64,000 nucleotides of DNA from Dipetalonema caudispina (lineage: Eukaryota; Nematoda; Chromadorea; Rhabditida; Onchocercidae). The notes beneath the pieces were generated by a model. It did no database searches and was not told the origin of the DNA. It saw only the letters and a program-made list of their open reading frames with translations. The stretch covers positions 496,001-560,000 of the forward strand of contig JABVXV010000007.1 in the NCBI GenBank assembly GCA_013365325.1. The letters run 5' to 3'. This document shows, piece by piece, positions 1 to 11,500 of the stretch (position 1 is its first letter; each line of letters starts with the position of its first letter). The translations under genes were made by a program, and so were the position numbers.

Positions 1-1675
1 GTTCAGTGATTTGTCAACAGAGTTTAGAGTTAGAAAATTTAAATTTAGCATAAAAATATGACAAACTGCTACGAGAGATGAATTTACATGAGGGAAGTAA
101 TCGTCAAAAAAAAATATTTCCTGGAAATCCAAGTACCCTCATGTAGAAATTACTGAAGGGCAATTTGAAAAATGAACCAAAAAAAATCATTTCATGAAAA
201 TCCTACCAACAATTTAATCTCAATCGTAAACACTTGTTCGACAATCCAAAATCGTTTATTGTAATGACATATCACAGCTGATTGTATTGTTTAAATTCAT
301 TCGGAATGGCTAATTAGGAAATTGGGCGGAATTTGATAATTAGACTTAGCTTAATTCGACTAGTTGTACGATAGCAATCTGTTGAGAATATAACGAAGAC
401 CTACTTTGATTAAAAATTTTTTCCTTCATTTTGTAAAATCAGAATAAGACAAAACACACAACTTCACTAATTTTTTATTTGTGAAAGTAATTAGGAAGAG
501 ATCCAAATAAGGTATTATCTAAAAAGACCACTGGATCCAATTGACCTATCGCGAATGTTCCTAACACATGCCTCCCGACTCGATTTTCTCCATAAATTGT
601 TTAATAATTAATTGTCCATTGTTGCTCCTATAATTGTAATAGAAAACGAATTTTCATTTATTTATTCGAGCCACTAATTTATACAATTTAAATGAACAAG
701 AGGAATGCATCTGCTGAGACAAAACAATCTGTTTACGGCAATATTTAAAAACAGTTTATATGGTAAGGAAATAATTTCACATAATACTTATTTAATGACT
801 GCATATTTAAAGAATGAAGTACTCGGTTAGCGCAAAACTTTTTAATTGAAGAAATCCAAGCCCGAGTACGTAGAGATTCCCCCCTATTTTCTAATTATAC
901 TTAAGACTTTATGCTGAAAATTTGACAGTAACATCGCAACAATAATAGGACTGCAGCTCACTGAATGAAAGCTGTAAGAACCCAACCAACGATTAAATTT
1001 TACTTTGCTGTAACTAATAGGGAGAAAAAAGGCAGTGGAAAAAGTGCAGCGCTGTAGGAAGTTTACTATTTTCTAAAAATTTCTATCATAAAGTATCCAG
1101 AAATTCGTCCACGAATGAAGCTGAAATATGGCACCTCCAAAAGACAGTAATTCCACATTCAAAATGAATTCCTGTTTTCGATAAAACAAACGCACCAATT
1201 GAAATTTCCTTTAGGAACACACAGAATAAATTAAACTTAATTACTGAGCTTTTAAAAAGTAAGGCAAGGTGATGACTTCAAAAACATAGTAAGATCCGAA
1301 TATCATTCAAATTTTTACAAACAAAAAGCTATATCAAGACCAGTATTAACAATGAAAACAAAATGCCAATGAAGAGAGCTACGAATTACTATGAAACAAG
1401 CGATCAACTAGTTTCCCTGCTTCCAAATAGTCACTGATTGCGAACGTTCATTACCACTTTGTATCTTACTCCGAGTAAATATTGATAAAATAATGGCCAT
1501 ATGAATATGAAAAATATATGCGTGAAACAGTACACAGAAAGAAGTGGCTGAAATGAATTATTGCTTTTTTTTTGAAAGAAAAGAGGGTACTGCAATCAAA
1601 TGTTTTGAAGGCAATTAAATGTCATCGAAAATCATCAAGATAAATTTCGCTAAATTTGATCATGTCTGGAGATAC
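1..1675. other. Intergenic, downstream of the acyltransferase gene
   Basis: AT-rich sequence with short homopolymers and no open frame that looks like protein on either strand. It lies 3' of the minus-strand acyltransferase and probably holds its 3' UTR and polyadenylation site. I see no further gene, repeat or RNA structure in it. Confidence 0.6.
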
Positions 1676-4600
1676 TTAAAAAATCAGAAAAAATGGAGTT
1701 TGATGGAAAACATAACAGACCCTTATCCAGTATCGTGTTTTAATAAGTCCAAATGTTAGAAAGCCGACACCCATCGAAACATTGACCACAACACGTCCAA
1801 AAATAAATTTCAGTGGTAGCATATATGGTTGTGCTAAGTGGTGCGATAGCTTCGGTGATTTACTCAGCAACGAATAAAACTTGAAAATAACTCAAATAAC
1901 TTGGAGAAAAGACGAGGAAATTTTCAGCAAATACATCAGGTATTTTTCGACTTCATTTTTATTTGCATTATTCCTTATTTTTCTGCTTTCATATAAACAA
2001 TTTCCATTGAAAGAAAGTTAGTTATTATTTGGAAATAAGAAAAAAAAGCTAGTAACGAAAGTTTATATAAAAATACTAAAACAAATGAAAATGTTAAAAT
2101 CTACCTGTTTTTGTGCTAAAACACATGCAAATTCGAAAAAAAAAAGGATGAAGTAACCAAGATGATAACCATGCCAAATAGCGAGGTAAATAACCGTTAT
2201 TAAGTGACTATAGGTTTGATTACCCAACCACCGCAGTCGTCGATATAAATGGCTAAATAAAATGGAGATATACTATCAATAAATTAATATGAAGCAAAAG
2301 AGATTATAAATTTTCCACTACTCATCACTGGACGTTTCTGGATATGACATTTGCCTGACATATGGAAAATGAGATTTAGCTCATTGCAGAAGGTTAAGCT
2401 CTCTTTAACTACAATGTATAAAAGAAAATACATCAACCTGAGCAAATTAGCTAAGCTTAAATTTAGCACTCTACTACAAATAAATTCAAAAATTACTTTT
2501 TAGCAAAAGTGTTTGTGCCGACATTGAAACTGTCAATAACACTCTGAAAATCCAAACCAAATTCCCATTTCATTATATGAACATCACGTACGCCATCCCA
2601 ACGGTCGTTACCTTTTGAATCCTTTCCGTTATATGCAATACCTGCCAATATTGCTGCTCCTTCCTGTGGAAAGTCGTATTTAACAAATGAGATGATATAG
2701 TACAACATCTGCTTCTCCCATAACCACTTTCAAAGCATCAAGCCTTGGATGCATGAACTAAACGCATCAACGAGGACAACTGAAATCCGAATACCAATAC
2801 CTGCACAACACCTGAATGTAGTGAGTAGCAGATAAATGGCACATAATCGAAAACATACTGTAAAAAGCCAAACAGAAACATATCGAAACACAGTAAGTCG
2901 GAACCATAATACGATCCAGATTACTTTCCATCGAAATGAAAGTGCCTGAAAATCACAAACACGAATTTCACATTACACATAAAAAATTACCTCAAACAAA
3001 ACTTGGTATCAAATTGTCTTGATCAAACAGAAAAATTATTTCAATGGATGTGAACAGCTGCAAAGCCCTTGATTCTTAACTTATTTTTACGGTTAAGGAA
3101 GTTCAGTTTTTGAAGAAATTTAAGAAAGAATACATAGTGAGTTAATCGAAACACTAACAAAAAATTGAGGAGAGTTAAAATATTCATTCGGTATCCATAA
3201 GACTCCCCATTGATGTATAATCATGTAAAAACAAGCCGCTACAAAACGTCCCAGGCTCGGCATAAATCTGAAATTAAAGGGTGTTGTTTTAAAACAACTG
3301 TCCATCACAACCAAAAAGATAGTCTGCTGATCATGTTTGAAGATTAAATAAACAACTAACCCTGACACACGTACTTCTTTCTTGTTGTCAAGATATTCGC
3401 CAGCAACAAATGATCGAAACCGAGAAAGTGAGAAAAGTGGCCCAGTAAAGGTACCACAGAAAAAATATCCAAAAGCTGCAATTTCTAAAAGATCGGGAGG
3501 CTTTTTTATTGCTGTTTGTATTTGATATGTTTCCAACTTACCCTGAAAAGAATCATTTGATTAATATACTAAACTCAAAATTGAAAAAAAAAAGGCGTTC
3601 ATTAAACCATAACCGTAAACAACGCACATTAAAAAAAGAAAAAGAAACAAAGCAGATGAAACCAGTTTCCTTGCACTGATCCTTTATAAGGAAATGATTA
3701 ATTATCGTTAATACATTAGCGAAATAATATTTTTTCTGAACAAAGAAAAGGTGAAGCATTTTGTGCCACAGAATTTTTGTCAACAACTTGCTAAAAAAGA
3801 TACCCATAAAATAAAGACTAAAACAGGAAAGAACAAGGAAAGGAAGCAGATGAAGATCTCTACTTTTGCATCACTTTCCGTGACGCGAAAGATGCAATAA
3901 CATATCAGTTTAAACAATTCTAGAAATATACCGCTGGTTTGTGTCCATCGTAAACATCCATAACAAGACCAATGAAACGTAAAGTCATTATGCAAAACGA
4001 TGTTGTCCAGTTAATATCATAATTATCAGTTTCCGAATAACTATAGCCAATTAATAAATGCCCCTAGAATTCAAAGAGAAATTTCTTTGAAAAAGTAAAT
4101 TTGATGTAAGCTCCCAACAAAAAAAAAAAATATCTTCATATCATTGTAGTTATAACCATAAGTAAACATATTGAACCATATTTGCTCGAAATTTGGAAAA
4201 CATAGACGACAAATACTCTATATTTGATAATATGTGAGTCGAAAATAAAAAAACTCAAAACTTCATGGAAAGCTCACCAAAAATGCAAGATGAGCTAACA
4301 CAACAGAAACTTTCTGGCCTGGAAAATATGTGACAATGCAATAAGCTAGCAATATACTTAGAATGCTGTGAAGTACCGCAGCACCTGGAAAATGAGATTA
4401 ATTTCATAAGTACAGAAACACCGGAAAGTTTTTCTCGAAAGTCCTTTGACGAAAGCGATTGCAGGTAGGAAAAGGAACAAATGACCAAACTGAGACTAAA
4501 TGTATTCCTCTGACTCTTACTCTTTAAAATGAACAAAAAAGATACCATAGTTTAACAGGTAAAGTGCCAAACCAACAACCACAAAGTAAACATGTTGTAC

Positions 4601-5057
4601 AACGGGTGGCTTATTGTAAAATATTGACCGCTGAACTGCCGCCAATGGATATCCTGAAAATCTCATCAGTTCATTTCATTGACACATTTTTATCAGAATT
4701 AAAATACAGCAGAAACGGATGAAACTTTTGTACTAACAAATGACCACTTGATTAGAAAAGAAACTGATGGAATTTCATCAATCTAATAGTCAGTGCTACC
4801 TACTGACAGTTGACAATATACCTATTGTTTCCTACCGATAATATACCTATTATTTAATACTAAGCAGGTATACTATCAACACATCTACTTATATTTTCCT
4901 GACAAAATAACCTACCAGCAAGGATGGTAAAGAACAAGAGCAGGCCATCTTCACGTATATGTACTGCTGCTGATAGTGCCGATAGTATACCCATTGTTTC
5001 CTTTCTTTTAAGTCCAGTAAGCCCACTGAAATTATCCATCACCATGCTTCCAAGCAA
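1676..5057 (-). CDS. mboa-6: MBOAT lysophospholipid acyltransferase (LPCAT3 / MBOA-6 type)
   Basis: Membrane-bound O-acyltransferase that re-acylates lysophospholipids (mainly lysophosphatidylcholine) in the ER. Ten exons, all phases closing: 5057-4916, 4653-4546, 4384-4278, 4063-3932, 3542-3361, 3267-3159, 2945-2859, 2663-2497, 2252-2105, 1879-1676; about 461 aa against 487 in human LPCAT3. Hydrophobic membrane segments alternate with loops throughout. Family signatures: DVYDGHKP; AAFGYFFCGTFTGPLFS; a WDG followed by SFNVGTN, which carries the conserved Asn; and IWHGYHLGYF, which carries the catalytic His. The C-terminal exon (GFLTFGLIKTRYW) matches the LPCAT3 tail. The start is the first of three close in-frame Met codons; the second is at 5045. 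It is transcribed away from the CAP-G2 gene across a short shared upstream region. The LPCAT3 versus MBOAT7 assignment rests on remembered family motifs. Confidence 0.93.
4797..5002. repeat. Exon 1 fragment echoed twice in intron 1 of the acyltransferase gene
   Basis: Intron positions 4797-4833 resemble exon 1 positions 4965-5002 (about 80% identity with a 2-base gap; the last 22 bases match at 19). A second partial copy lies at 4837-4855 (16 of 19). An 11-base inverted match lies at 4866-4876. All were judged by eye. Confidence 0.6.
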
Positions 5058-5594
5058 AATTTATTATAAAACTTCGAAACTTCCAACCGATTAGGTCAAA
5101 CCTAATATGAGCTCACTACAGAAGCATCTAAACCTATTCCCCAAAGGTTACATTTTGCATAGCAGTGAATGCATAAAAAAAACAAACTTCCCCTGTGCAA
5201 CACCGTAACATCTCCAAAAAGCAGTCTCTCTAAAGCACCAACCCACCCGAGAGAACCCAACCCAACACACCTATATCTTCCATACCCGCATTCACATCTC
5301 TTATATATACCGGTACTTTAACTGTCTAAACTCTCTCCGGATACTATGATCTTTATTCATCATAACAAATAATACAGCACTGACATAACACCGTAAGCCA
5401 TCTTTCGTTGCGGAACTCAACAATATTAATCAAATTTGTGAACTTGGCGCGAGTATCGATGACTTGTTGTGGCTACTGGGTTTGGTCCTATTTTAAATGG
5501 CCAAGTTTAGGATATTAGGTTGCCTTAGATGGTAGGATACATTGCATGTGAATAAAGAAGTTAAGTATGACAATATATGCATTTAGGAGTGGAA
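5058..5594. promoter_or_regulatory. Divergent intergenic region between acyltransferase and CAP-G2 genes
   Basis: 537 bases separate two divergent start codons, so the stretch probably carries both promoters and 5' UTRs. It is somewhat richer in C and G than the flanking introns (for example near 5220-5300 and 5410-5460). It has a TATATATA-like run near 5301-5308. No ORF is convincing. Confidence 0.5.
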
Positions 5595-8500
5595 ATGCCA
5601 AGGAAAGGAGCGGGTCAACGTGCGAGGAAAAATCCCTCCATTGGTTCGTTTTCGGATGTATTAAAGGAAACATATTGTCCTCGTTTGAATGTGTTGGGAC
5701 ATAGGAAGTGTGATTATGTTAATTCTTCGCTTGGTTTGAATCCTCTTGTCATACACTGCAACGAATTTTATTTTGGAAAGATAAATAACGCAGAATAGAT
5801 AGGTTTTCAGATAACTTTCAATAGAGGAAGTATTTTTACTGTTATTCGATTGCTCATTTTTTCATTTGATCCTATCTGTTATTGTTTACAATTGATAAAG
5901 TGTATAATATAGGTAATGATCAAATCTCCCTATTCAATGAATCGGAGATCGGAAAATCAGAGCATAAAAGAAGAAGAAATATGAAAACGAAAAGTGAAAG
6001 TGAAAATAGAGAAGATGAAGGAATGATGTCGAAGTTGGACTATGAATTAAGCTCTTATGACGATTTGTTGGTCAAAGCTATGAATCCAATTCGTGGCCAG
6101 GTATTTCGTCAAAACTCTTCTTTACGCTCTGATTTTGTTCTTTACTGTCCAAGTCGACATTTACTTCATTTTTTTAAATTCTAACAAACGGAATTGGAAT
6201 TACTTACAGGGGAACTTCGGTCGGTTAAAAGTTCCATAAATGCTCTCGTTGCTCATGTATTTCAAAAGGCTAAGGGGCTTAGATTTCAGACTAGTTTTAC
6301 AGTAACATTTTCACCAGTTGAATTCTGGCCTCAGCCGCCGTATAAAAATTCTGACATTTTCAGAAACAGCTCCTAAAACGCCTTTATTTGGATGTAGATG
6401 AAGTGTTGGAGAAATGTTCAGTCAACGAACTAAGACGTGCTGTTTATGAACCTTGTTTTATTACCTCACTGGAGGTTCGTGAACTGAAATAGTATTATTA
6501 TTTCTGCAATGGTTGGAATCCTTGTCAGGAATTTCCATTCTGTTGGGTTCCCTAAGTTTCTTAGCAAGTTCAATTGTTCTCTGACAAAAGTATCCCACAA
6601 GGCACTCTTTTCCGAGGCACTCTCTGACAAGAGTATCCCACAAATCAATTTGTTTCGCAAATAAACCGATTTGCAGAGAGCTGTTTGAATTTTTTAGAAC
6701 TTGCAGTTGATTTTGGTAGCACATAAGATTCCTATATTGGTTCATAGTTTGTCATGTCTGTATGTTTTATCAGATATAATTAAAATTGCTAACATTTCAT
6801 TATTCAATCAGGGCAAGAAACTGGCAGCGCATTTCATTTTAAAAATTGGTGTTGACAAATTCTGGATGTTAATCAAGAAAGTGGTTACATCCGAGAAGAC
6901 TAGCAAGTTAGTAAAGATTTATCGGTTTTCAAGTTGAATCTATTTTGAAAGTTGAAGAGTACTTTTGAAGTCTTTTAAATCGGTCATTATTACTTGATTT
7001 CATTTTATATATACGTACTTAAAGGATGCAATGTGCCAATTATGGTGAGGTTTTACTGTTGGCCTGGAAGAATGCTGTGAAAGATGGTGTTCAAAGACTT
7101 CAACATCAGTTGGAAAGAATCTTCATGGACGTTGTTTATTATGCCTTGCAGCATCTTCGTTGTAATAAAAAATTTATGGCGGTATTATGATTATTTGTCT
7201 TTGTTATTTAATTGAACTCCAGTTAGTTGCTTTCGGAAAATTTGTATACTTTTATTTTGAGCATCTTACGAATTGGGAGAATATGAAATAGATGTGGTTA
7301 GCGAGTCATGGACTTTCCTAATACATTTTTAAAGAGGAGTTCGATATCTGAACTGATTGTAGCAAAATATTAAGAAACGCCGATCTTGACACCCATATTA
7401 GAATGCATTTTAATATCATACGATTTTAGCATTTCAAGAATTGCAGATGCTCGAACCTGTCGGGAAAGCTAGGAGCAAACAGATTGATGCAATGATATAC
7501 CGTACATTCGAGCCGAATTTGTGGCGTTGTTTGAAGGTTTTCATTCTTCCTTCAGTTTTTCTTTGATTTGATCAATGTTTTGCTGGCCGAGAGAATTTGA
7601 AGTTTTAAAACATAATGTGCTTTTCTATTTTTCTCAAATTAATTAGTATTGTTTAAGGCGGCCAACGAAACGGTGCGATACAATGCTTGCTGCCTCTTTT
7701 TGCCGTTCTATCCATTTGTTTCGGATGATGATATTGTATGTTTTAATTTAAGAGTGGATTTTGTTGGGGTGCAAGGTTGAGGTCCTTACTTACTACATAT
7801 TGCAGTCACAAATAAAATGTTTTGAGCATAACTTTTCTCATGAGGTTTAGGAATACAGCGTGATACATTATTTTTTGCATTTAATACATATATTTACACG
7901 TAGGAATTCGCAAGCAAAGCCAGATGTGAGACACTGGAAAAAGAAACTGAGATTAAAATTCACCTTCCACTAGCCAAAAACGCAAAATTTCTTTTGAGTA
8001 GAGATATAGTGTTTTTCTGGAATAAGAAAAGTGTTTTCTACTAAAGCTGTTAATATATCGCTTATTTGATTGACATGAAATGGTAAATTTTTCCTCTAGT
8101 ACTTTACCCAGGTTGCAGATTATCTGTTCTTGCCTAATTGTTGTTCCACACAGTCGCTGCGGTAAAATCGGGATTATTCAGAATTGCCAAATTCATTTTC
8201 ATAAGATACTTTCATGAATAAAATACGTTGTTATAGTATGAGCTTCTGAATAATAGGATATTCAGTTAGAACTTATGCGGAAGTGTGTTTTGCAATATTC
8301 GATGCTTAGCACAAAACAATGCGAACGGCTTCAGAAGTTAGACGAGCACTGTCAAAATAAGCAAGTTTATCCATTGAAAATCGAAGTTATGATTCCAAAT
8401 TTGTTCGTTCAGGAAAATGCGGAAAATGTTAGTATGCAGCAAGGAATAATTATCGATCTTCTAAAAGATGATAGTTATGGAATTCGGTCTGAAGCATGCA

Positions 8501-11500
8501 GACGAACATTATTCATATTGAGCACTTATTTCGACACATTTCCTCTAGATTTTATCAAGCAATGTTTGACGCAGGTAATTTTCAACATTTAAAGGGTCTA
8601 GTCATTTTTAATTCGTACCAATGGTTTGAAGAATGCAAGGCCTAAGTTTCATCTATTTCTTCAAGGGAAATTATAATTGAGATATTTGATAAAGATGATA
8701 GAATTACTCTGTCCCTTTTATCAGCCTTTAATTTTGATTTGCAAATTGGTAGTGTCTTAGCACAAAATATCTTATCGGCATTGTCCGTAATTATATACAC
8801 TGATTTCACCACTGTAATTTTTTTCAGATTATTGATATTTTATCAGTGGACAGCATTGTTAGCGTGAGGATAGCAGTTTACGAAGGAATGCGCGATCTTT
8901 TACGTTGTGGAAGTGCCTTAAATGCTTGTGAACGGGCCTTGAAATGTTTATTTGATAACAGAGGGATCAGTGATCGTTGTGACCATGTTCGACTGGCTGC
9001 GTTTCAATTATTGAATGCCCTAGTAGGGCATCGTTTCATTAAGGTTTAATAGCATTGATTTTTATCTTTTGAAAAGTAACATAAGTCGATATAGGATAGA
9101 AAAAGAATATGTTAGATTTGAGGAAACTTCTGGTAATTGTTTTATTGGCAAAACATCTAGCAGATGGAAGTAAAAAAACAAAGAAGTGGAGATCCCATTT
9201 TTTGTTAAATGTTGTAAATAATAAATATTTTAGCTTAGCGAAGTAGTGAAGATGGATCGCATTCTGAAGGTGTTTGCCCTTGAGGAATCTAACATGGTGC
9301 GAAAAGAGGTAAATAAAATTAATTGAAATCATTGTATAGTGACGGTGGCACTATTATTTTGATTTCATTTATTGATATTTTTTCTTTTCAAGATTGCAAA
9401 ACTGCTGCTACCATCTTATATCAAACCAGGACTAAGTCCAGATGAAGTGATCCGTCGCATAATTATCATGGGACGAGAGAGTGAAATCGCTGCTCTTTCT
9501 TTCCACCACATAGTTATCGCTGAAAATTTAATGTCAGTCGAACATGCTGGTTGGTTTCTGTATTTCGATCGTTGATTTCTGTATATCAAGGTATTGGAAA
9601 CAAGCATTTTGAATAATAAAGATTCAGAAATTGTCGAGAAAATTTGCTCGAATAACATTTAATATTTGTTCGCGTTTCATAATTAGATTTCTATGCTTCT
9701 TAATTTTGCATATTTTTTATCAGTTCAACATGCGAAATCATTGGTGCTTGCTGTATATAAAGCACTGCGTTCATTGGAAGGAATCGATGGTTACGAAACA
9801 GATGAGGCGATGTCCGTCTGCTCGGAGGCGACTATGTATGAAACATTCATTGAACCAATTCAAGGTAAGTTCCTTAATCTACTTATATGTGTAAATGTTC
9901 AAGAGAATGGGTCTCCAAAAAAAATTAACATCTCAGTTTTGTATTTCATCGCGAGATGGAAACGGTAGGGATTTGATGATATCAGAGATAGCTGAACTCC
10001 TTCCCTAGAAATTTCAATCGTGTTAATTACAAAGTAGAATATTAATTTGATCAATAAGTGATTTAAACAAAAATTTCATGGCAAGCTTTATATGATCTTT
10101 AATAGATTGATATATGATGAGGTTCTAAATACAGTAGCTTCACTACTATTCAATGAACGTCATTTTTGCTGTGACATAGTAATCCTGGTGATTGGAGCAG
10201 TCTTATTTCTTGGTGAAGAAACGATTTTATGAATTGTGAAATGAGTCTTAATCACTTCAGATGAAACAAGCGAAAAATTCGAGCTTTGGCATTCATCGCA
10301 TTTGCTGCTGAACTGTTTAGTGGTAATGTGGCTCCCGCTACGTCTTACTTTAGATGTTGAAAAGTATGCGAAGGAAAATGAGAATCTGCGGAGACTTCTC
10401 ACCAAATTGTTTAAATTTGCATTTTTGCGTTATCGAGTAAGTAAAGATTGAAATTCAAACTTTAATCGAATATTCTCAGTTTTCCTCTTGAGAGATTTCT
10501 TTAGAACTGAACATTTCTTTAAGAGTCAGTAATAGGATATCGATGATCAGATGAGCAGTAACATTAATCCAAATCACTCGAAACCCTTGTGGGATTCTTA
10601 AGTCTAAAATCAGTTCCCTGAAGTTCCAAATTTTGATATCTTTAATGTTGAAGTAAACAACGGATTCTTTTTAGAATACGTCGATTTTGGAAGCAATGAT
10701 GCATTTGGGGAAGACTTTGGACGACTGGAAGGAAGGAAGAGTATTAGTGTTACAGGAATTGTTGCAAAATTGTAATTTAGATGATGAAAAAGCTACAATT
10801 TATTTGGAAGCAGCTACTAGTTGGGATTTTTTGGCTCTCCTGAAATTTATCGATGATGGTACGTATATTGAAATTCAGATATTTTTGAGCTCTCATTATC
10901 AGGTTTTACTGTTCAAATTTTTCCAGCATTCGGGACTCTGAAACGGGAAGTGTGCGGTGATAGTCCACCGAAGAAGCGTGAAAAGAAGTCGAAACTTCCG
11001 GGTGATACATTTAATCGAGTAAGGTTTCCTTTTTTCTTGGAAGTTTTTTTTCAGTCATAGAAAAATATTGTTTACTGGTCAGTTACTTCTGGTTTCATCT
11101 CTTGATTATTATGACATATAAAATTTGTAGTCGTTATTGTATTTGGATCGTATCATGAGGCAACCAGAAATGAAGCATCACCTGGAACACAGCTATGCTA
11201 TTTACGTTTCCAAATATTGGAAGGTAAGAATGGTTTATGTGGAAGACTGTAATTAATGATGCTTGAAGTAAAATTAACAGCATAAAATAGAAAAAAAAGG
11301 AAAGATTTCTGTTAGAATTTTATCTCAACATAGTTTTCTTTTTCTCATAAGCGAACCAGAGTTATTTTTTAGGCTCTCACTTCATTGCGGCAATTAATTA
11401 TGGAAAATATTTTACAAAAAAGATTTCGATTTTCTACCTTCACCTTTACTTTCGAAAATATAATTCGTGGCATTCGTATGCAGTATATTTTAGCTGTTAT

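Noticed and set aside
2213..2227. GGTTTGATTACCCAA resembles the nematode SL1 spliced leader (one mismatch over 15).
   Set aside because: It is the plus-strand complement of the acyltransferase exon encoding RRLRWLGNQTYS. No donor or snRNA-like Sm site follows, so the match is chance.
7910..8040. Open stretch after an acceptor-like TAG, beginning EFASKARCE.
   Set aside because: The CAP-G2 family match runs directly from the exon ending 7735 to that starting 8413 in the same phase; this stretch would interrupt it.
8275..8412. ORF start upstream of a CAP-G2 exon.
   Set aside because: The conserved HEAT sequence starts after CGTTCAG at 8412. The upstream codons are intron that happens to stay open.
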